A stretch of 64,000 nt of DNA from Mycobacterium lentiflavum (GCF_022374895.2 NZ_CP092423.2:3906001-3970000); one strand, 5' to 3'. Shown: positions 52,306-61,460, counted from the stretch's first letter. The notes: a model not told the origin generated them from the sequence alone. Numbers and translations are program-made.

Positions 52306-53574
52306 CTAATGCCTTGGCTCGGTCGCGGACTCTTTCTTGGCCTCGTCGCTCTTGGCTCGCCGGTTGAGTAAGCCGGCGATGAGGACAACGACCAGCACCA
52401 GCAGCCCATACCGCACCGCCCACGGCCACCAGGCCTGGGCGGGCGGGGCAGGCTGAGCGGGTTGGGTTTGGTCTCCGCGGACGGCCAGCGTCACCAAGAA
52501 GTCACCGTTGTCGGTCGGCCCGAAGCCCGGCAGTGACTGGGTTTTGCTGACCCTGATCTGCGCACCGCTGGCGGGATCGGTCACCTGACCCCAGGCCACG
52601 GTGGTGTCGTCGAGCAGGAAGCTGTCCTGGCTGCCCACGGGTTGGCTTTCGTCGCGGCCCAGTACCGCCACCTGGCCGACTTGCACCAGCTGGTTGTCGG
52701 CGGGGATTTCGGCCAGGACGTTCTGATACAGCGTCGGGGGCGCCGGCGCGGCGTATTCCGGCGGCGGCGGGCCCTGCGAGTTGGGCGGCGGTACGAAGGC
52801 CCCGCCGTAGAAGCTGCCGGCGACCAGATAGCTCTCGCCGACCGCGGTGAACGGGACCAGGCCCGCGACGCCGGCATCCAGCACGATCCGGCCACCGGCC
52901 GGCAGGTACGCGTCCCGCGACGCGCCGTCATAGGTGTAACGGAAGGTCATCGCCTGGCTCAGCGGGTTGTACAGGGTCGGGCGGTGATCCTCGTCGTAGT
53001 CGACGAAGTCCCAGTGCCGGGGGCGGACCAGCACCTTGTTGTCGGCCCTGATCTGATCGATGTTTTCGCTGTGGTTGCTGACGACGTTCTGGACCTGCTG
53101 GTTGAAGTCCGTCGAGGTCGGCGGTTTCGGCGGGTCGGCGGGATTGAGCCGCGCCACCGGTGCGGCCTTGGCCTCCGCGATCGCCTGCGGCGGTGCATCC
53201 AGCTTCTTCGGCGGAGTCACCACCCCGACGTTTCGTGGCGCGCCCGGGGCCGGCGGATTGATCTTCGGGGTCTGCACCGGCGTCGGCGCCGGGCGCGTGG
53301 GACTCGCCGGCAGGGGCAGCGGCGGCGGCTCGGGGATATACACCGGGATACTCGTCGGTGCGGGGGCCGGCCGCGGCGCCGGGGCGTTGCACACGTTCGC
53401 GGTGTGATACGCCTCCACATAGAACATGCAGTGCTGGCAGGACACGGGGTTGGCCCCCTCGCCGGCGCACGGAGACGCCGCCGCCACGCCGGGCATGCTG
53501 ACCAGCACCACTGAGGGTGCAAAGGCTATGGCGGCCGAAACCGCGATCCAGAGTGCTCGCTTTAAAGGGCTCAA
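52306..53574 (-). CDS. Proline-rich exported protein with C-terminal membrane anchor
   Basis: 422 residues from a TTG that overlaps the ybeY stop (TTGA). A signal peptide (KRALWIAVSAAIAFAPSVVL to GVAAASP) is followed by a small Cys cluster (PCAGEG, SCQHCMF, ANVCNAP). A Pro-rich linker of about 100 residues leads to a beta-rich domain (residues 175-385) with HWDFVDYDEDHRPTLYNPL and DAYLPAGGRIVLDAGVAG. Then a Pro/Gln stretch, one membrane helix (YGLLVLVVVLIAGLLN) and a basic charged tail. It has no counterpart between Rv2366c and Rv2367c in M. tuberculosis. Likely cell-wall facing; function unknown. Confidence 0.75.
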   Translation of the reverse strand: MSPLKRALWIAVSAAIAFAPSVVLVSMPGVAAASPCAGEGANPVSCQHCMFYVEAYHTANVCNAPAPRPAPAPTSIPVYIPEPPPLPLPASPTRPAPTPVQTPKINPPAPGAPRNVGVVTPPKKLDAPPQAIAEAKAAPVARLNPADPPKPPTSTDFNQQVQNVVSNHSENIDQIRADNKVLVRPRHWDFVDYDEDHRPTLYNPLSQAMTFRYTYDGASRDAYLPAGGRIVLDAGVAGLVPFTAVGESYLVAGSFYGGAFVPPPNSQGPPPPEYAAPAPPTLYQNVLAEIPADNQLVQVGQVAVLGRDESQPVGSQDSFLLDDTTVAWGQVTDPASGAQIRVSKTQSLPGFGPTDNGDFLVTLAVRGDQTQPAQPAPPAQAWWPWAVRYGLLVLVVVLIAGLLNRRAKSDEAKKESATEPRH

Positions 53575-54104
53575 TTGTCGAAATACCTTGACTTGTCCAG
53601 CAACCGGCGGTCTCGCTCGTCCTGCCGGTCGTAGTGGTACGCCTCGACCTGGTCGGCTACCCACTCTTCGAGAAGCCGCCCCTGCAGGGCGAACATCTCC
53701 TTCTCCTCGTCGTGCTCGGCGTGGTCGTAGCCGAGCAGGTGCAGCACGCCGTGAATCGTCAACAGCGCCAACTCTTGTCCGAGACTGTGGCCCGCCGCGG
53801 CGGCCTGCGCGGCGGCGAATTCCGGGCAGAGCACGATGTCGCCCAGCATCGACGGCCCCGGCTCGGGTGCGTCCGGACGGCCACCGGGCTCGAGCTCGTC
53901 CATGGGGAAACTCATCACGTCGGTCGGGCCGGGCAGGTCCATCCAACGCATGTGCAGGTCGGCCATCGCCGCGGTGTCCAGCAGCACCATCGACAGCTCG
54001 GCGCCCGGATTGACGTCCATTTTGGCGATGACGAAGCGCGCGACGCTCACCAACTCCGCTTCGGAGATGTCGATGCCGGATTCGTTGGACACCTCGATCG
54101 TCAT
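53571..54104 (-). CDS. ybeY: Endoribonuclease YbeY
   Basis: 177 residues. Zinc site HGVLHLLGYDHAEHDEE (HxxxHxxxxxH) is intact, with MDLPGPTDVMSFPMDE upstream. YbeY matures 16S rRNA and takes part in ribosome quality control. It lies between phoH1 and the CorC-like gene, the usual phoH-ybeY-corC-era order of bacteria. It corresponds to Rv2367c. Confidence 0.95.
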   Translation of the reverse strand: MTIEVSNESGIDISEAELVSVARFVIAKMDVNPGAELSMVLLDTAAMADLHMRWMDLPGPTDVMSFPMDELEPGGRPDAPEPGPSMLGDIVLCPEFAAAQAAAAGHSLGQELALLTIHGVLHLLGYDHAEHDEEKEMFALQGRLLEEWVADQVEAYHYDRQDERDRRLLDKSRYFDN

Positions 54105-54122
54105 GGCCTGCTCACCGCGTCA

Positions 54123-55181
54123 TCATCGGCGACTTCGGGTTCCGGAGGCCCGCCGAGCAGCCCGATTCATGCCCGAATTGGGTTCCTCAAACCTCGCATA
54201 GGCGTCGACGATCTCCGAGACCAGCCGATGGCGCACCACATCCACGCTGGTCAGCTCGGCTATGTAGATGTCGTCGACGTCATCGAGAATGTCGACGGCC
54301 GACCGCAAGCCGGACCGGGCGCCGCCCGGCAGGTCGACCTGGGTCATGTCCCCGGTCACGACGATCTTGGACCCGAAGCCAAGTCGGGTGAGGAACATCT
54401 TCATCTGTTCGGCGGTCGTGTTCTGTGCCTCGTCGAGAACGATGAATGCGGAGTTGAGCGTCCGTCCCCGCATGTACGCCAGCGGCGCCACCTCGATGAC
54501 CCCGGCGGACATCAGCTTCGGAATCAGCTCGGGGTCCATCATGTCGTAGAGCGCGTCATACAACGGACGCAGATACGGATCGATCTTCTCGCTCAGCGTG
54601 CCTGGCAAAAAGCCGAGTCGCTCACCGGCTTCCACCGCGGGCCGGGTCAGGATGATCCGGCTGACCTGCTTCGACTGCAGCGCGTGGACCGCCTTGGCCA
54701 TGGCCAGGTAGGTCTTGCCGGTACCGGCCGGGCCGACCCCGAACACGATGGTGTGGGCGTCGATGGCGTCGACGTAACGCTTCTGGTTAAGGGTCTTGGG
54801 ACGGATGGTCTTGCCGCGCCGGGCCAGGATGTCGAGGGTGAGCACCTCGGCGGGTGACTCGTCGCCGGTGCCGACCAGCATCGCGACGCTGTGGCGCACC
54901 ACCTCCGGGGTCAGCGGTTGGCCGCTGGCCACGATCGCGATCAGTTCGGAGATCGCGCGCTCGGCCAGCGCGACGTCGGCCGGTTCACCCGAGAGGGTGA
55001 CCGCGTTGCCGCGAACGTGGAGATCGGCGGCCAGGATGCGTTCGAGGGCGCGCAGGTTCTCGTCCGACGAGCCCAGCAAGCCCACGACGAGATCAGGAGG
55101 GATGTCGATGCTGCTGCGAACCTGAGCGTCGGCCTGCAGGGCCCCAGCTGCGTCAGCAGCGTTGGTCTCGCGTGACGTCAC
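54123..55181 (-). CDS. phoH1: PhoH-like ATPase
   Basis: 352 residues from GTG, the same length as Rv2368c. The N-terminal RNA-binding-like part is followed by the P-loop ATPase: GVGPAGTGKTYLAMAKAVHA, ILTRPAVEAGERLGFLPG, FIVLDEAQNTTAEQM. The PhoH family is tied to RNA metabolism and is nearly always linked to ybeY. Confidence 0.95.
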   Translation of the reverse strand: MTSRETNAADAAGALQADAQVRSSIDIPPDLVVGLLGSSDENLRALERILAADLHVRGNAVTLSGEPADVALAERAISELIAIVASGQPLTPEVVRHSVAMLVGTGDESPAEVLTLDILARRGKTIRPKTLNQKRYVDAIDAHTIVFGVGPAGTGKTYLAMAKAVHALQSKQVSRIILTRPAVEAGERLGFLPGTLSEKIDPYLRPLYDALYDMMDPELIPKLMSAGVIEVAPLAYMRGRTLNSAFIVLDEAQNTTAEQMKMFLTRLGFGSKIVVTGDMTQVDLPGGARSGLRSAVDILDDVDDIYIAELTSVDVVRHRLVSEIVDAYARFEEPNSGMNRAARRASGTRSRR

Positions 55182-55235
55182 GTGGTTTCCGGTGCCTGCC
55201 TTCTCGGCTCGTCAGGGTTGATCGGATGCCTCAGT

Positions 55236-56051
55236 CTACGCCGAGGGCTCCGTCTGGTCAGCTCCGAGCGGTTCCGCCGACTCGACCTCGGCGGTTCGCT
55301 CCCATCGCGCGGTGAGCACGCCGAGCGCGCCCAGGGCCACCGCGGCGGCCGTCGAAGTCCGCAGCACCTGCGGGCCCAGCCGGATCGCGACGGCGCCGGC
55401 GTCGGTCAGCAACGCGAGCTCATCCGGCGCGATACCTCCCTCGGGACCGACGACCAGGAGCAGCGAGCTCGCCCCCGTCACCGCGATGTCCGCAATCCCT
55501 TCGGTCGCCGACTCGTGCAAGACGGTGACCGCCGCGCCGGCGGCCACCTCGTCGCGAATCCGCTGGACCAGTGCCGCCGTCGACAACACGCCGTCAACGG
55601 GTGGGAGGTAGGCCCGTCGCGATTGCCGGGCCGCCGACCGGGCCACGGCACGCCAGCGGCGCAGCCCCTTCTCGACGCGGGCGCCCTGCCAGCTGGCCAC
55701 GCAGCGGGCCGCCTGCCAGGCCAAGAATGCATCCGCGCCGGCCTCGGTGGCCAATTCGATCGCCAACTCCGAGCGCTCGGATTTGGGCAGCGCCTGCACC
55801 ACCGTCACCGGCGGTGCAGCGGGCTCGGCGGTCCAGCGGTCCAGCACCCGGGCCCGTAAGCCGTCGCGCCCGGATTGCTCGACCACGCAGCGGGCCAGGT
55901 TCCCGGCGCCGTCGCCGAGCACCAGCTCCTCCCCGGGCCGGATCCGGCGCACCGTCGCGGCGTGGAACCCCTCGTCGCCGTCGACGACGGCCAGCCCACC
56001 GGTGTCGGGCAGTGCTTCGACGTAGAACAGCTGAGAAATTCTAGCCACCAT
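55236..56051 (-). CDS. rsmE: 16S rRNA (uracil-1498-N3)-methyltransferase
   Basis: 271 residues. SPOUT-class methyltransferase: N-terminal PUA-like domain (FHAATVRRIRPGEELVLGDG), then the knotted domain with LLLVVGPEGGIAPDELALL and IRLGPQVLRTSTAAAVAL. It methylates U1498 of 16S rRNA. It corresponds to Rv2372c and lies 24 bases after dnaJ2's stop. The M. tuberculosis genes Rv2369c-Rv2371 are not present here. Confidence 0.94.
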   Translation of the reverse strand: MVARISQLFYVEALPDTGGLAVVDGDEGFHAATVRRIRPGEELVLGDGAGNLARCVVEQSGRDGLRARVLDRWTAEPAAPPVTVVQALPKSERSELAIELATEAGADAFLAWQAARCVASWQGARVEKGLRRWRAVARSAARQSRRAYLPPVDGVLSTAALVQRIRDEVAAGAAVTVLHESATEGIADIAVTGASSLLLVVGPEGGIAPDELALLTDAGAVAIRLGPQVLRTSTAAAVALGALGVLTARWERTAEVESAEPLGADQTEPSA

Positions 56052-56074
56052 GTGCGGGGCCCCTCAGGTCGTGG

Positions 56075-57217
56075 CTAGCGCCCGGTGAAGGTCTCACGCA
56101 GCCGGCTGAACAGCCCGCCGCCGGCGTGCGTTGAGCGAACCTCGGGCACGTCGCGGCTGCGGCGGTTCTTCAACTCGCGCAACAGTTCGCTGTCGTGGCC
56201 GTCCAGCCGGGTGGGAACCACCACCTCGACGTGGACGTGCAGATTGCCCCGCGTCGTCGAGCGCAGCTGGGGCATCCCGTGGCCGCGCAGCGTGATGACC
56301 GAACCCGGTTGTGTGCCAGGCGGAATGGTGATCTCGCTGGTGCCGTCGAGGATGGCGTCGACGCTGACGGTGGCGCCCAGTGCGGCGTCGACCATCGGCA
56401 CCGAAACCGTGCAGTGCAGGTCGTCGCCGTCCCGGACGAAGATGTCGTGGGCCTGCTCGTGCACCTCGACGTAGAGGTCGCCGGCCGGCCCTCCCCCGGG
56501 CCCGACCTCACCCTGAGCGGCCAGCCTGACCCGCATGCCGTCGCCGACGCCGGCGGGAATCTTGACGCTGATTTCGCGGCGCGCCCGCACCCGGCCGTCG
56601 CCCATGCACTGATGGCACGGGTCGGGGATGACCACGCCGACGCCGCGACAGGTCGGGCACGGCCGCGACGTCACCATCTGACCCAGCAGCGAGCGCTGTA
56701 CCGATTGCACCTCGCCGCGACCGCCGCAGGTGTCACACGGGATCGGCGCGGAATCGCCGTTGGTGCCCTTGCCCTGGCAGCGGTCACACAGCACGGCGGT
56801 GTCGACGGTGACCTGCTTGGTCACGCCGGTCGCGCACTCCTCGAGGTCCAGCCGCATCCGTAGCAGCGAGTCCGAGCCCGGCCGAACGCGGCCGATCGGA
56901 CCGCGCGACGTCCCGCCCCCGCTGAAGCCGCCGCCGAAGAACGCCTCGAACACGTCACCCAGGCCGCCGAAGCCGCCGAAGCCGCCGCCGGCGGCCGCGT
57001 TCTCCAGCGGATCCCCGCCGAGGTCGACGATCCGGCGTTTCTCCGGGTCGCTGAGCACTTCGTAGGCGACGCTGATTTCCTTGAACTTCGCCTGCGCGGC
57101 CTCGTCGGGGTTGATGTCGGGATGCAGTTCGCGCGCCAGCTTTCGGTATGCGCGTTTGATCTCCGCGTCGCCGGCGTTTTTGCTCACGCCCAGCAGCCCG
57201 TAATAGTCGCGTGCCAC
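56075..57217 (-). CDS. dnaJ2: Chaperone DnaJ
   Basis: 380 residues from GTG. J domain with RELHPDINPDE (HPD motif), Gly/Phe region, and four zinc repeats: CDRCQGKG, CDTCGGRG, CPTCRGVG and CHQCMGDG. It stimulates DnaK and helps fold proteins. It follows hrcA on the same strand with 67 bases between. It corresponds to Rv2373c. Confidence 0.96.
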   Translation of the reverse strand: MARDYYGLLGVSKNAGDAEIKRAYRKLARELHPDINPDEAAQAKFKEISVAYEVLSDPEKRRIVDLGGDPLENAAAGGGFGGFGGLGDVFEAFFGGGFSGGGTSRGPIGRVRPGSDSLLRMRLDLEECATGVTKQVTVDTAVLCDRCQGKGTNGDSAPIPCDTCGGRGEVQSVQRSLLGQMVTSRPCPTCRGVGVVIPDPCHQCMGDGRVRARREISVKIPAGVGDGMRVRLAAQGEVGPGGGPAGDLYVEVHEQAHDIFVRDGDDLHCTVSVPMVDAALGATVSVDAILDGTSEITIPPGTQPGSVITLRGHGMPQLRSTTRGNLHVHVEVVVPTRLDGHDSELLRELKNRRSRDVPEVRSTHAGGGLFSRLRETFTGR

Positions 57218-57284
57218 GCTTGACCTTTCTTGGCCCTTTTAAGGCCGCGTTACCACGTGTGTCCACAAACCCTGGGATGCGCGA

Positions 57285-58316
57285 TCATCGAGCACCCAGG
57301 ACTTCGCCAATATAAAGAGCAACCGCGGCCACGCTGGCGATAGTTCCCGGATAGTCCATTCGAGTGGGCCCCAGCACACCCATCCCGCCGTACACGGTGT
57401 CCATGGTGCCGTACGCGGTAGACACCATCGACGTCCCCGCCATCTGCTCGACCGCCGTTTCATGCCCGATGCGCACCGTCACCTTGCCGGCCTCCTGCTG
57501 AGCCGCCAGCAACCGCAGCACCACCACCTGCTCCTCGAGCGCCTCCAGGATGGAGCGCAGTGAACCGCCAAAGTCCGCGGAGTTGCGGGTCAGGTTCGCG
57601 GTGCCGCCCATCAGCAGGCGCTCTTCGGTGTGCTCCACCAGCGACTCCAGCAACACCGTCGCCGACCGGCCGATCGCGTCGCCCAGCCCGCCGTGGCCGC
57701 CCAGCTGCGAGGCGAGGTCGGCGACCGCGACCGAGGCCGCGGAGAGCTTCTTGCCTTCCAGCGCCTGGCCCAGGATCTCGCGCAGCTGGGAGAGCTGGTG
57801 ATCGTCGATGACGTCGCCGAGCTCGACGATGCGCTGATCCACCCGGCCGGATTCGGTGATGACCACCATCAACAGCCGCGCCGGCGTCAGCGCGATCACT
57901 TCCAGATGCCGAACCGTCGACGTCGACAGCGTCGGGTACTGCACTACCGCCACCTGACGCGTCAGCTGAGCCAGCAGCCGCACCGCACGGCGCAGGACGT
58001 CGTCGAGGTCGACGCCGGATTCCAAGAAGCTGTGGATCGCCCGCCGCTCGGCCGACGACAACGGCTTGACGTCGTCGATCCGGTCGACGAACTCGCGGTA
58101 GCCCTTCTCGGTGGGCACCCGCCCGGAGCTGGTGTGGGGCTGGGTGATGTAGCCCTCGGCCTCCAGCACCGCCATGTCGTTGCGGATGGTGGCGCTGGAT
58201 ACGCCGAGGTTGTGCCGCTCGACGAGCGACTTCGAACCGATGGGTTCTTTGGTGGCGACGAAGTCGGCGACGATGGCACGCAGCACCTCGAAGCGACGGT
58301 CGTCAGCACTGCCCAT
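57285..58316 (-). CDS. hrcA: Heat-inducible transcription repressor HrcA
   Basis: 343 residues. Winged-helix N-terminus with KEPIGSKSLVERHNLGVSSA and GYITQPHTSSGRVPTEKGYR; the dimerisation core ends GGMGVLGPTRMDYPGTIASV. It represses groES/groEL via CIRCE elements. I find no CIRCE sequence upstream of hrcA itself here. It corresponds to Rv2374c. Confidence 0.95.
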   Translation of the reverse strand: MGSADDRRFEVLRAIVADFVATKEPIGSKSLVERHNLGVSSATIRNDMAVLEAEGYITQPHTSSGRVPTEKGYREFVDRIDDVKPLSSAERRAIHSFLESGVDLDDVLRRAVRLLAQLTRQVAVVQYPTLSTSTVRHLEVIALTPARLLMVVITESGRVDQRIVELGDVIDDHQLSQLREILGQALEGKKLSAASVAVADLASQLGGHGGLGDAIGRSATVLLESLVEHTEERLLMGGTANLTRNSADFGGSLRSILEALEEQVVVLRLLAAQQEAGKVTVRIGHETAVEQMAGTSMVSTAYGTMDTVYGGMGVLGPTRMDYPGTIASVAAVALYIGEVLGAR

Positions 58317-58473
58317 TGGTTGCTACCTCCTTGATCGTGTCCATTTTACGGTCTCACACGACGCGCTGACCTCGCTGCGCGAGCGTCCGCCGCGCACTTT
58401 CGGCGACTTTGCGGCTAGCCTGTCCAGCAGGTATGTGCACGGGGCTCGACGACGCATCGGAGAAGATCTGCCA

Positions 58474-58815
58474 ATGATTTTCAAGGGCGTACGAGAAGGG
58501 AAGCCCTACCCCGAACACGGGCTCTCCTACCGGGACTGGTCCCAGATACCGCCGCAGCAGATCCGGCTCGACGAATTGGTCACCACGACAACCGTGCTGG
58601 CCCTGGACCGGCTGCTCTCCGAGGACTCCACCTTCTACGGCGACCTGTTCCCGCACGCCGTGCGGTGGAAAGGCGTCATCTACCTCGAGGACGGCCTGCA
58701 TCGCGCGGTCCAAGCCGCGCTGCGGAATCGCACCGTGTTCCATGCCCGGGTGTACGACATGGACGTACCGCTGAGCCAGCAGACGCAGGGATCGGGTTCG
58801 ACGTTCGGGCATTAG
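58474..58815 (+). CDS. Rv2375-like conserved protein
   Basis: 113 residues. ATG at 58474 with GGAGAAG upstream; longer in-frame starts overlap hrcA and look spurious. The core GLSYRDWSQIPPQQIRLDEL and EDSTFYGDLFPHAVRWKG is conserved in mycobacteria and other actinobacteria. Function unknown. It is divergent from hrcA. Confidence 0.85.
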   Translation: MIFKGVREGKPYPEHGLSYRDWSQIPPQQIRLDELVTTTTVLALDRLLSEDSTFYGDLFPHAVRWKGVIYLEDGLHRAVQAALRNRTVFHARVYDMDVPLSQQTQGSGSTFGH

Positions 58816-58907
58816 CCCGGTCACGTTTGCGCGTCGCCGGGTGTCGACGTAATGAGGGCCAACAAGGTCCGCACGTTGATGATTCAGGACGATTCGGGAG
58901 GTCCGCC

Positions 58908-59504
58908 ATGCCCCGGCTTCAGGGAGTCTCCGACCGCGACGCCAGTCTGGGCGCCAAGATCGCCTTCTTCTTCACCAAACGCAAGCTCGCGCAGATGGCC
59001 GGGCTGGAAACGGCCGGCATGCTCGAGCCGCTGCGCATGTATGCCCACATCCCCGCATTGCTCAGCGCCATCGGCAAGCTGGAAATGGCCGAATCGAAGC
59101 TGGACATCCTGCGCCCGCGCCACCGCGCGCTGGCCGAGCTGAAGGCGGCCACGACGGTGCGCTGCGAGTACTGCGTCGACCTCGGCTCGCAGATCGCGCG
59201 CCAGTGGGGCATCACCGACGAGGAACTGCTGGGGATGGCCGACTACCGCAACGCGGCGTGCTTCGACGACGTCGACAAGCTGATCCTCGAGTACGCCACC
59301 GCGATGAGCCGGACCCCGCTCGAGGTGACCGACGAGCTGTTCGACGCGCTGCGCGCCCACTTCGACACGGCGCAGCTGGTCGCCCTCACCCACGTCATCA
59401 ACCTGGGCAACCTGCGGGCCCGGTTCAATGTCGCACTCGGCATCGGCTCGTCCGGCTTCTCCGGCAACCGGGTGTGCGCCCTGCCCGAATCCGGTCGCGC
59501 GTGA
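58908..59504 (+). CDS. Carboxymuconolactone decarboxylase (AhpD-like) family protein
   Basis: 198 residues. The ATG at 58908 has GGGAGG upstream. The AhpD-type redox pair is in VRCEYCVDLGSQIARQWG (CxxC), preceded by RHRALAELKAATT. Its stop overlaps the GTG of the sigma factor gene (GTGA). Carboxymuconolactone decarboxylases are the classic neighbours, and likely targets, of ECF41-type sigma factors. Probable thiol-dependent peroxidase or redox enzyme; substrate unknown. Confidence 0.86.
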   Translation: MPRLQGVSDRDASLGAKIAFFFTKRKLAQMAGLETAGMLEPLRMYAHIPALLSAIGKLEMAESKLDILRPRHRALAELKAATTVRCEYCVDLGSQIARQWGITDEELLGMADYRNAACFDDVDKLILEYATAMSRTPLEVTDELFDALRAHFDTAQLVALTHVINLGNLRARFNVALGIGSSGFSGNRVCALPESGRA

Positions 59505-60373
59505 CGGCTGCACTGACGGCACGGTTCGAGGCGGCCCGCCCGCAGCTGGGCGCCCTCGCCTACCGCATGTTGGGCTCGATCGACGACGCGCAGGACGCCG
59601 TGCAGGAAGCCTGGCTGCGGCTGGACCGTAGCCCCACCGACGACATCGCCAACCTGGACGCGTGGCTGACCACCGTGGTGGCCCGCATCTGCCTGAACAC
59701 CTTGCGCGACCGCCACTCCCGGCATCGCGAGGAACCCGTCGCCCAGTTGCCGGATCCGATCGTGGACGCCCACGGCGAATTCGACCCCGAGCACCGCGCG
59801 ATGCTGGCCGACGCGGTCGGCCTGGCGTTGTTCGTCGTGCTGGACACCTTGGCACCGCCGGAGCGGTTGGCGTTCGTCCTGCACGACGTGTTCGCCGTCC
59901 CGTTCGACGAGATCGCACCGATCGTCGAGCGCACCCCGGAGGCGACGCGCAAGCTGGCCAGCCGCGCACGCCGGCGAATCCGGGACGCGGACCCGCTGCC
60001 CGACCCCGACATCGCCGCGCAGCGCGAAGCCGTCGACGCCTTCTTTGCGGCGGGGCGCTCCGGCGATTTCGACCGGCTGGTGTCGGTGCTGCATCCCGAC
60101 GTCGTGTTGCGTGGTGACTTCGGTTCCGGCGCAGGGCTTTTCCACGCCGAGGGTGCGTCGTCGGTAGCCGAGCTGGCCCGCGGCTACGCAGCGCCCGAGC
60201 GCGAGGTCCGCGCCGCGATTGTCAACGGCGCGGCCGGCGGGGTCGTCTTCGTCACCGGCCGGCCCACCGCGATCATGGCGTTCGTGGTGCGCGACGGCGT
60301 GATCGCCGCCATCGACGTGCTGGCCGACCCGGAGCGCATCGCCCGGCTCGACCTGAAAGCCGTGGCCGGCTAG
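59501..60373 (+). CDS. ECF sigma factor with SnoaL-like C-terminal domain (ECF41/SigJ type)
   Basis: 290 residues from GTG. Region 2 has LGALAYRMLGSIDDAQDAVQ and EAWLRLDRS. Region 4 has LAPPERLAFVLHDVFAVPFD and RTPEATRKLASRARRR. A SnoaL-like domain of about 110 residues follows and ends DPERIARL, similar to the NPDKL motif of ECF41. In this group no anti-sigma gene is present and the C-terminal domain controls activity. It is coupled to a carboxymuconolactone decarboxylase gene, typical ECF41 context. Confidence 0.86.
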   Translation: MTAALTARFEAARPQLGALAYRMLGSIDDAQDAVQEAWLRLDRSPTDDIANLDAWLTTVVARICLNTLRDRHSRHREEPVAQLPDPIVDAHGEFDPEHRAMLADAVGLALFVVLDTLAPPERLAFVLHDVFAVPFDEIAPIVERTPEATRKLASRARRRIRDADPLPDPDIAAQREAVDAFFAAGRSGDFDRLVSVLHPDVVLRGDFGSGAGLFHAEGASSVAELARGYAAPEREVRAAIVNGAAGGVVFVTGRPTAIMAFVVRDGVIAAIDVLADPERIARLDLKAVAG

Positions 60374-60888
60374 TTGACCGCGGTCGCCGCCTGCAGCAAA
60401 GCGAGCGCGGCGTCGTGTTGGAGCACCCAGTTGCCACCCTGTTGGACGAACACCAGTTGCTTGCTGACCGGCCCGGCGAACTTCGGGCCCGCGATGGCCA
60501 CCTGGGCGGCGGCCGTATTGGGCCCGGCCGGCACGATGTTCGTCACGGTGAACGTCTCCGGGAAGTTGCCGTTGCGGTAGGCCTTACGCAGGTCGTGGTC
60601 GGCAACGTGGCCCTCGTCGGGATTGATGCCGTTTTCGACCAGGCCGACCTTGACGGAGTAGCCCACGCCAGGATCGGTGGCCTGCAGGCACAGGTTGCTC
60701 AACTGCTCAGCCGTCGGAAGGCCCGGGCCCACCGGCGCAGGCGCGGGGGGAGGCGGCGGCTCCTGCGGCAGCGGCGCCCCGACCGCGGCCAGTTGCACTG
60801 CAGGCACTGGCGTTGCGACGGAAGCGATGCCGACGGCCGCGCCGCCGATGACGGCCAGCGCCGCCGCGCTGATAGCTACGGATTTCAC
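60370..60888 (-). CDS. Mtb12-family secreted protein (paralogue of cfp2)
   Basis: 172 residues from GTG with AAAGGGGG upstream. Signal peptide, then a Pro-rich linker beginning VQLAAVGAPLPQEPPPPP, and the Mtb12 domain (LPTAEQLSNLCLQATDPGVG, HVADHDLRKAYRNGNFPETF, GNWVLQHDAALALLQAA). It is the more divergent of a tandem pair; the next gene upstream is the likely cfp2 orthologue. It contains one Cys that the other copy lacks. Its stop overlaps the sigma factor stop by four bases. Confidence 0.85.
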   Translation of the reverse strand: MKSVAISAAALAVIGGAAVGIASVATPVPAVQLAAVGAPLPQEPPPPPAPAPVGPGLPTAEQLSNLCLQATDPGVGYSVKVGLVENGINPDEGHVADHDLRKAYRNGNFPETFTVTNIVPAGPNTAAAQVAIAGPKFAGPVSKQLVFVQQGGNWVLQHDAALALLQAATAVN

Positions 60889-60935
60889 GTTTCCCCCTTT
60901 AGCGGCCCGGTTCAGGCCAACCTGACGGATGCTAC

Positions 60936-61460
60936 TCACTGTCCGGCGGCTTGCAGCAGCTCCATCGCCGACGAGCGCGACAACATCCAGCTGCCCTGGT
61001 TGACGAAGGTGACGTTCTGCATCACCGGGTTGGTCAGCTTGGGGCCTGAAACCGCGACATCCGCCGTTACCGATCCCGCGGCGGCCGGAGCAATGTCGGT
61101 GATGGTGAACGACAACGGCAGGTCGCCGTTCTTCGCCGCCTTCTGCAGCTTCTTGTCCGCGATGTGGGCCACGGTCCCGCTGACGCCGCCTTCGACCAGA
61201 TTGCCCTTGTTCGTGAACGACACGCTGGGGTCGGCGAGGGTGTTGAGCAGCCCGGTCAGCTGGTCGGCGGTCGGAACGTCGACGGCGGGAGCCGGCACCG
61301 ACGGTGGGTCCTGCGGCAACGGGGCGCCGACGGCGGCCAGCTGTACCGCGCTAACCGCCGGAATGGACGCGACCGAGGTGACGCCGATGGCCGCGGCGCC
61401 GACGGCGCCCAGGGCGGCCACACCCGTGACAACGCTTTTAATGACTTTCAGAGATTTCAT
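60936..61460 (-). CDS. cfp2: Low molecular weight antigen Mtb12
   Basis: 174 residues, ATG with AAGGGGGAAT upstream. Signal peptide, linker VQLAAVGAPLPQDPPSVP and the Mtb12 domain with LLNTLADPSVSFTNKGNLVE and NQGSWMLSRSSAMELLQAA, nearly identical to Rv2376c. Secreted culture filtrate antigen of unknown function. Position next to mbtH agrees with M. tuberculosis. Confidence 0.92.
   Translation of the reverse strand: MKSLKVIKSVVTGVAALGAVGAAAIGVTSVASIPAVSAVQLAAVGAPLPQDPPSVPAPAVDVPTADQLTGLLNTLADPSVSFTNKGNLVEGGVSGTVAHIADKKLQKAAKNGDLPLSFTITDIAPAAAGSVTADVAVSGPKLTNPVMQNVTFVNQGSWMLSRSSAMELLQAAGQ

Noticed and set aside
58317..58473. Region upstream of hrcA checked for a CIRCE element
   Set aside because: The TTAGCACTC-N9-GAGTGCTAA pattern is not present.
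58174..58473. Long upstream extension of the Rv2375-like gene
   Set aside because: It overlaps hrcA and has no homology; the ATG at 58474 has a ribosome binding site and matches the known homologue start.
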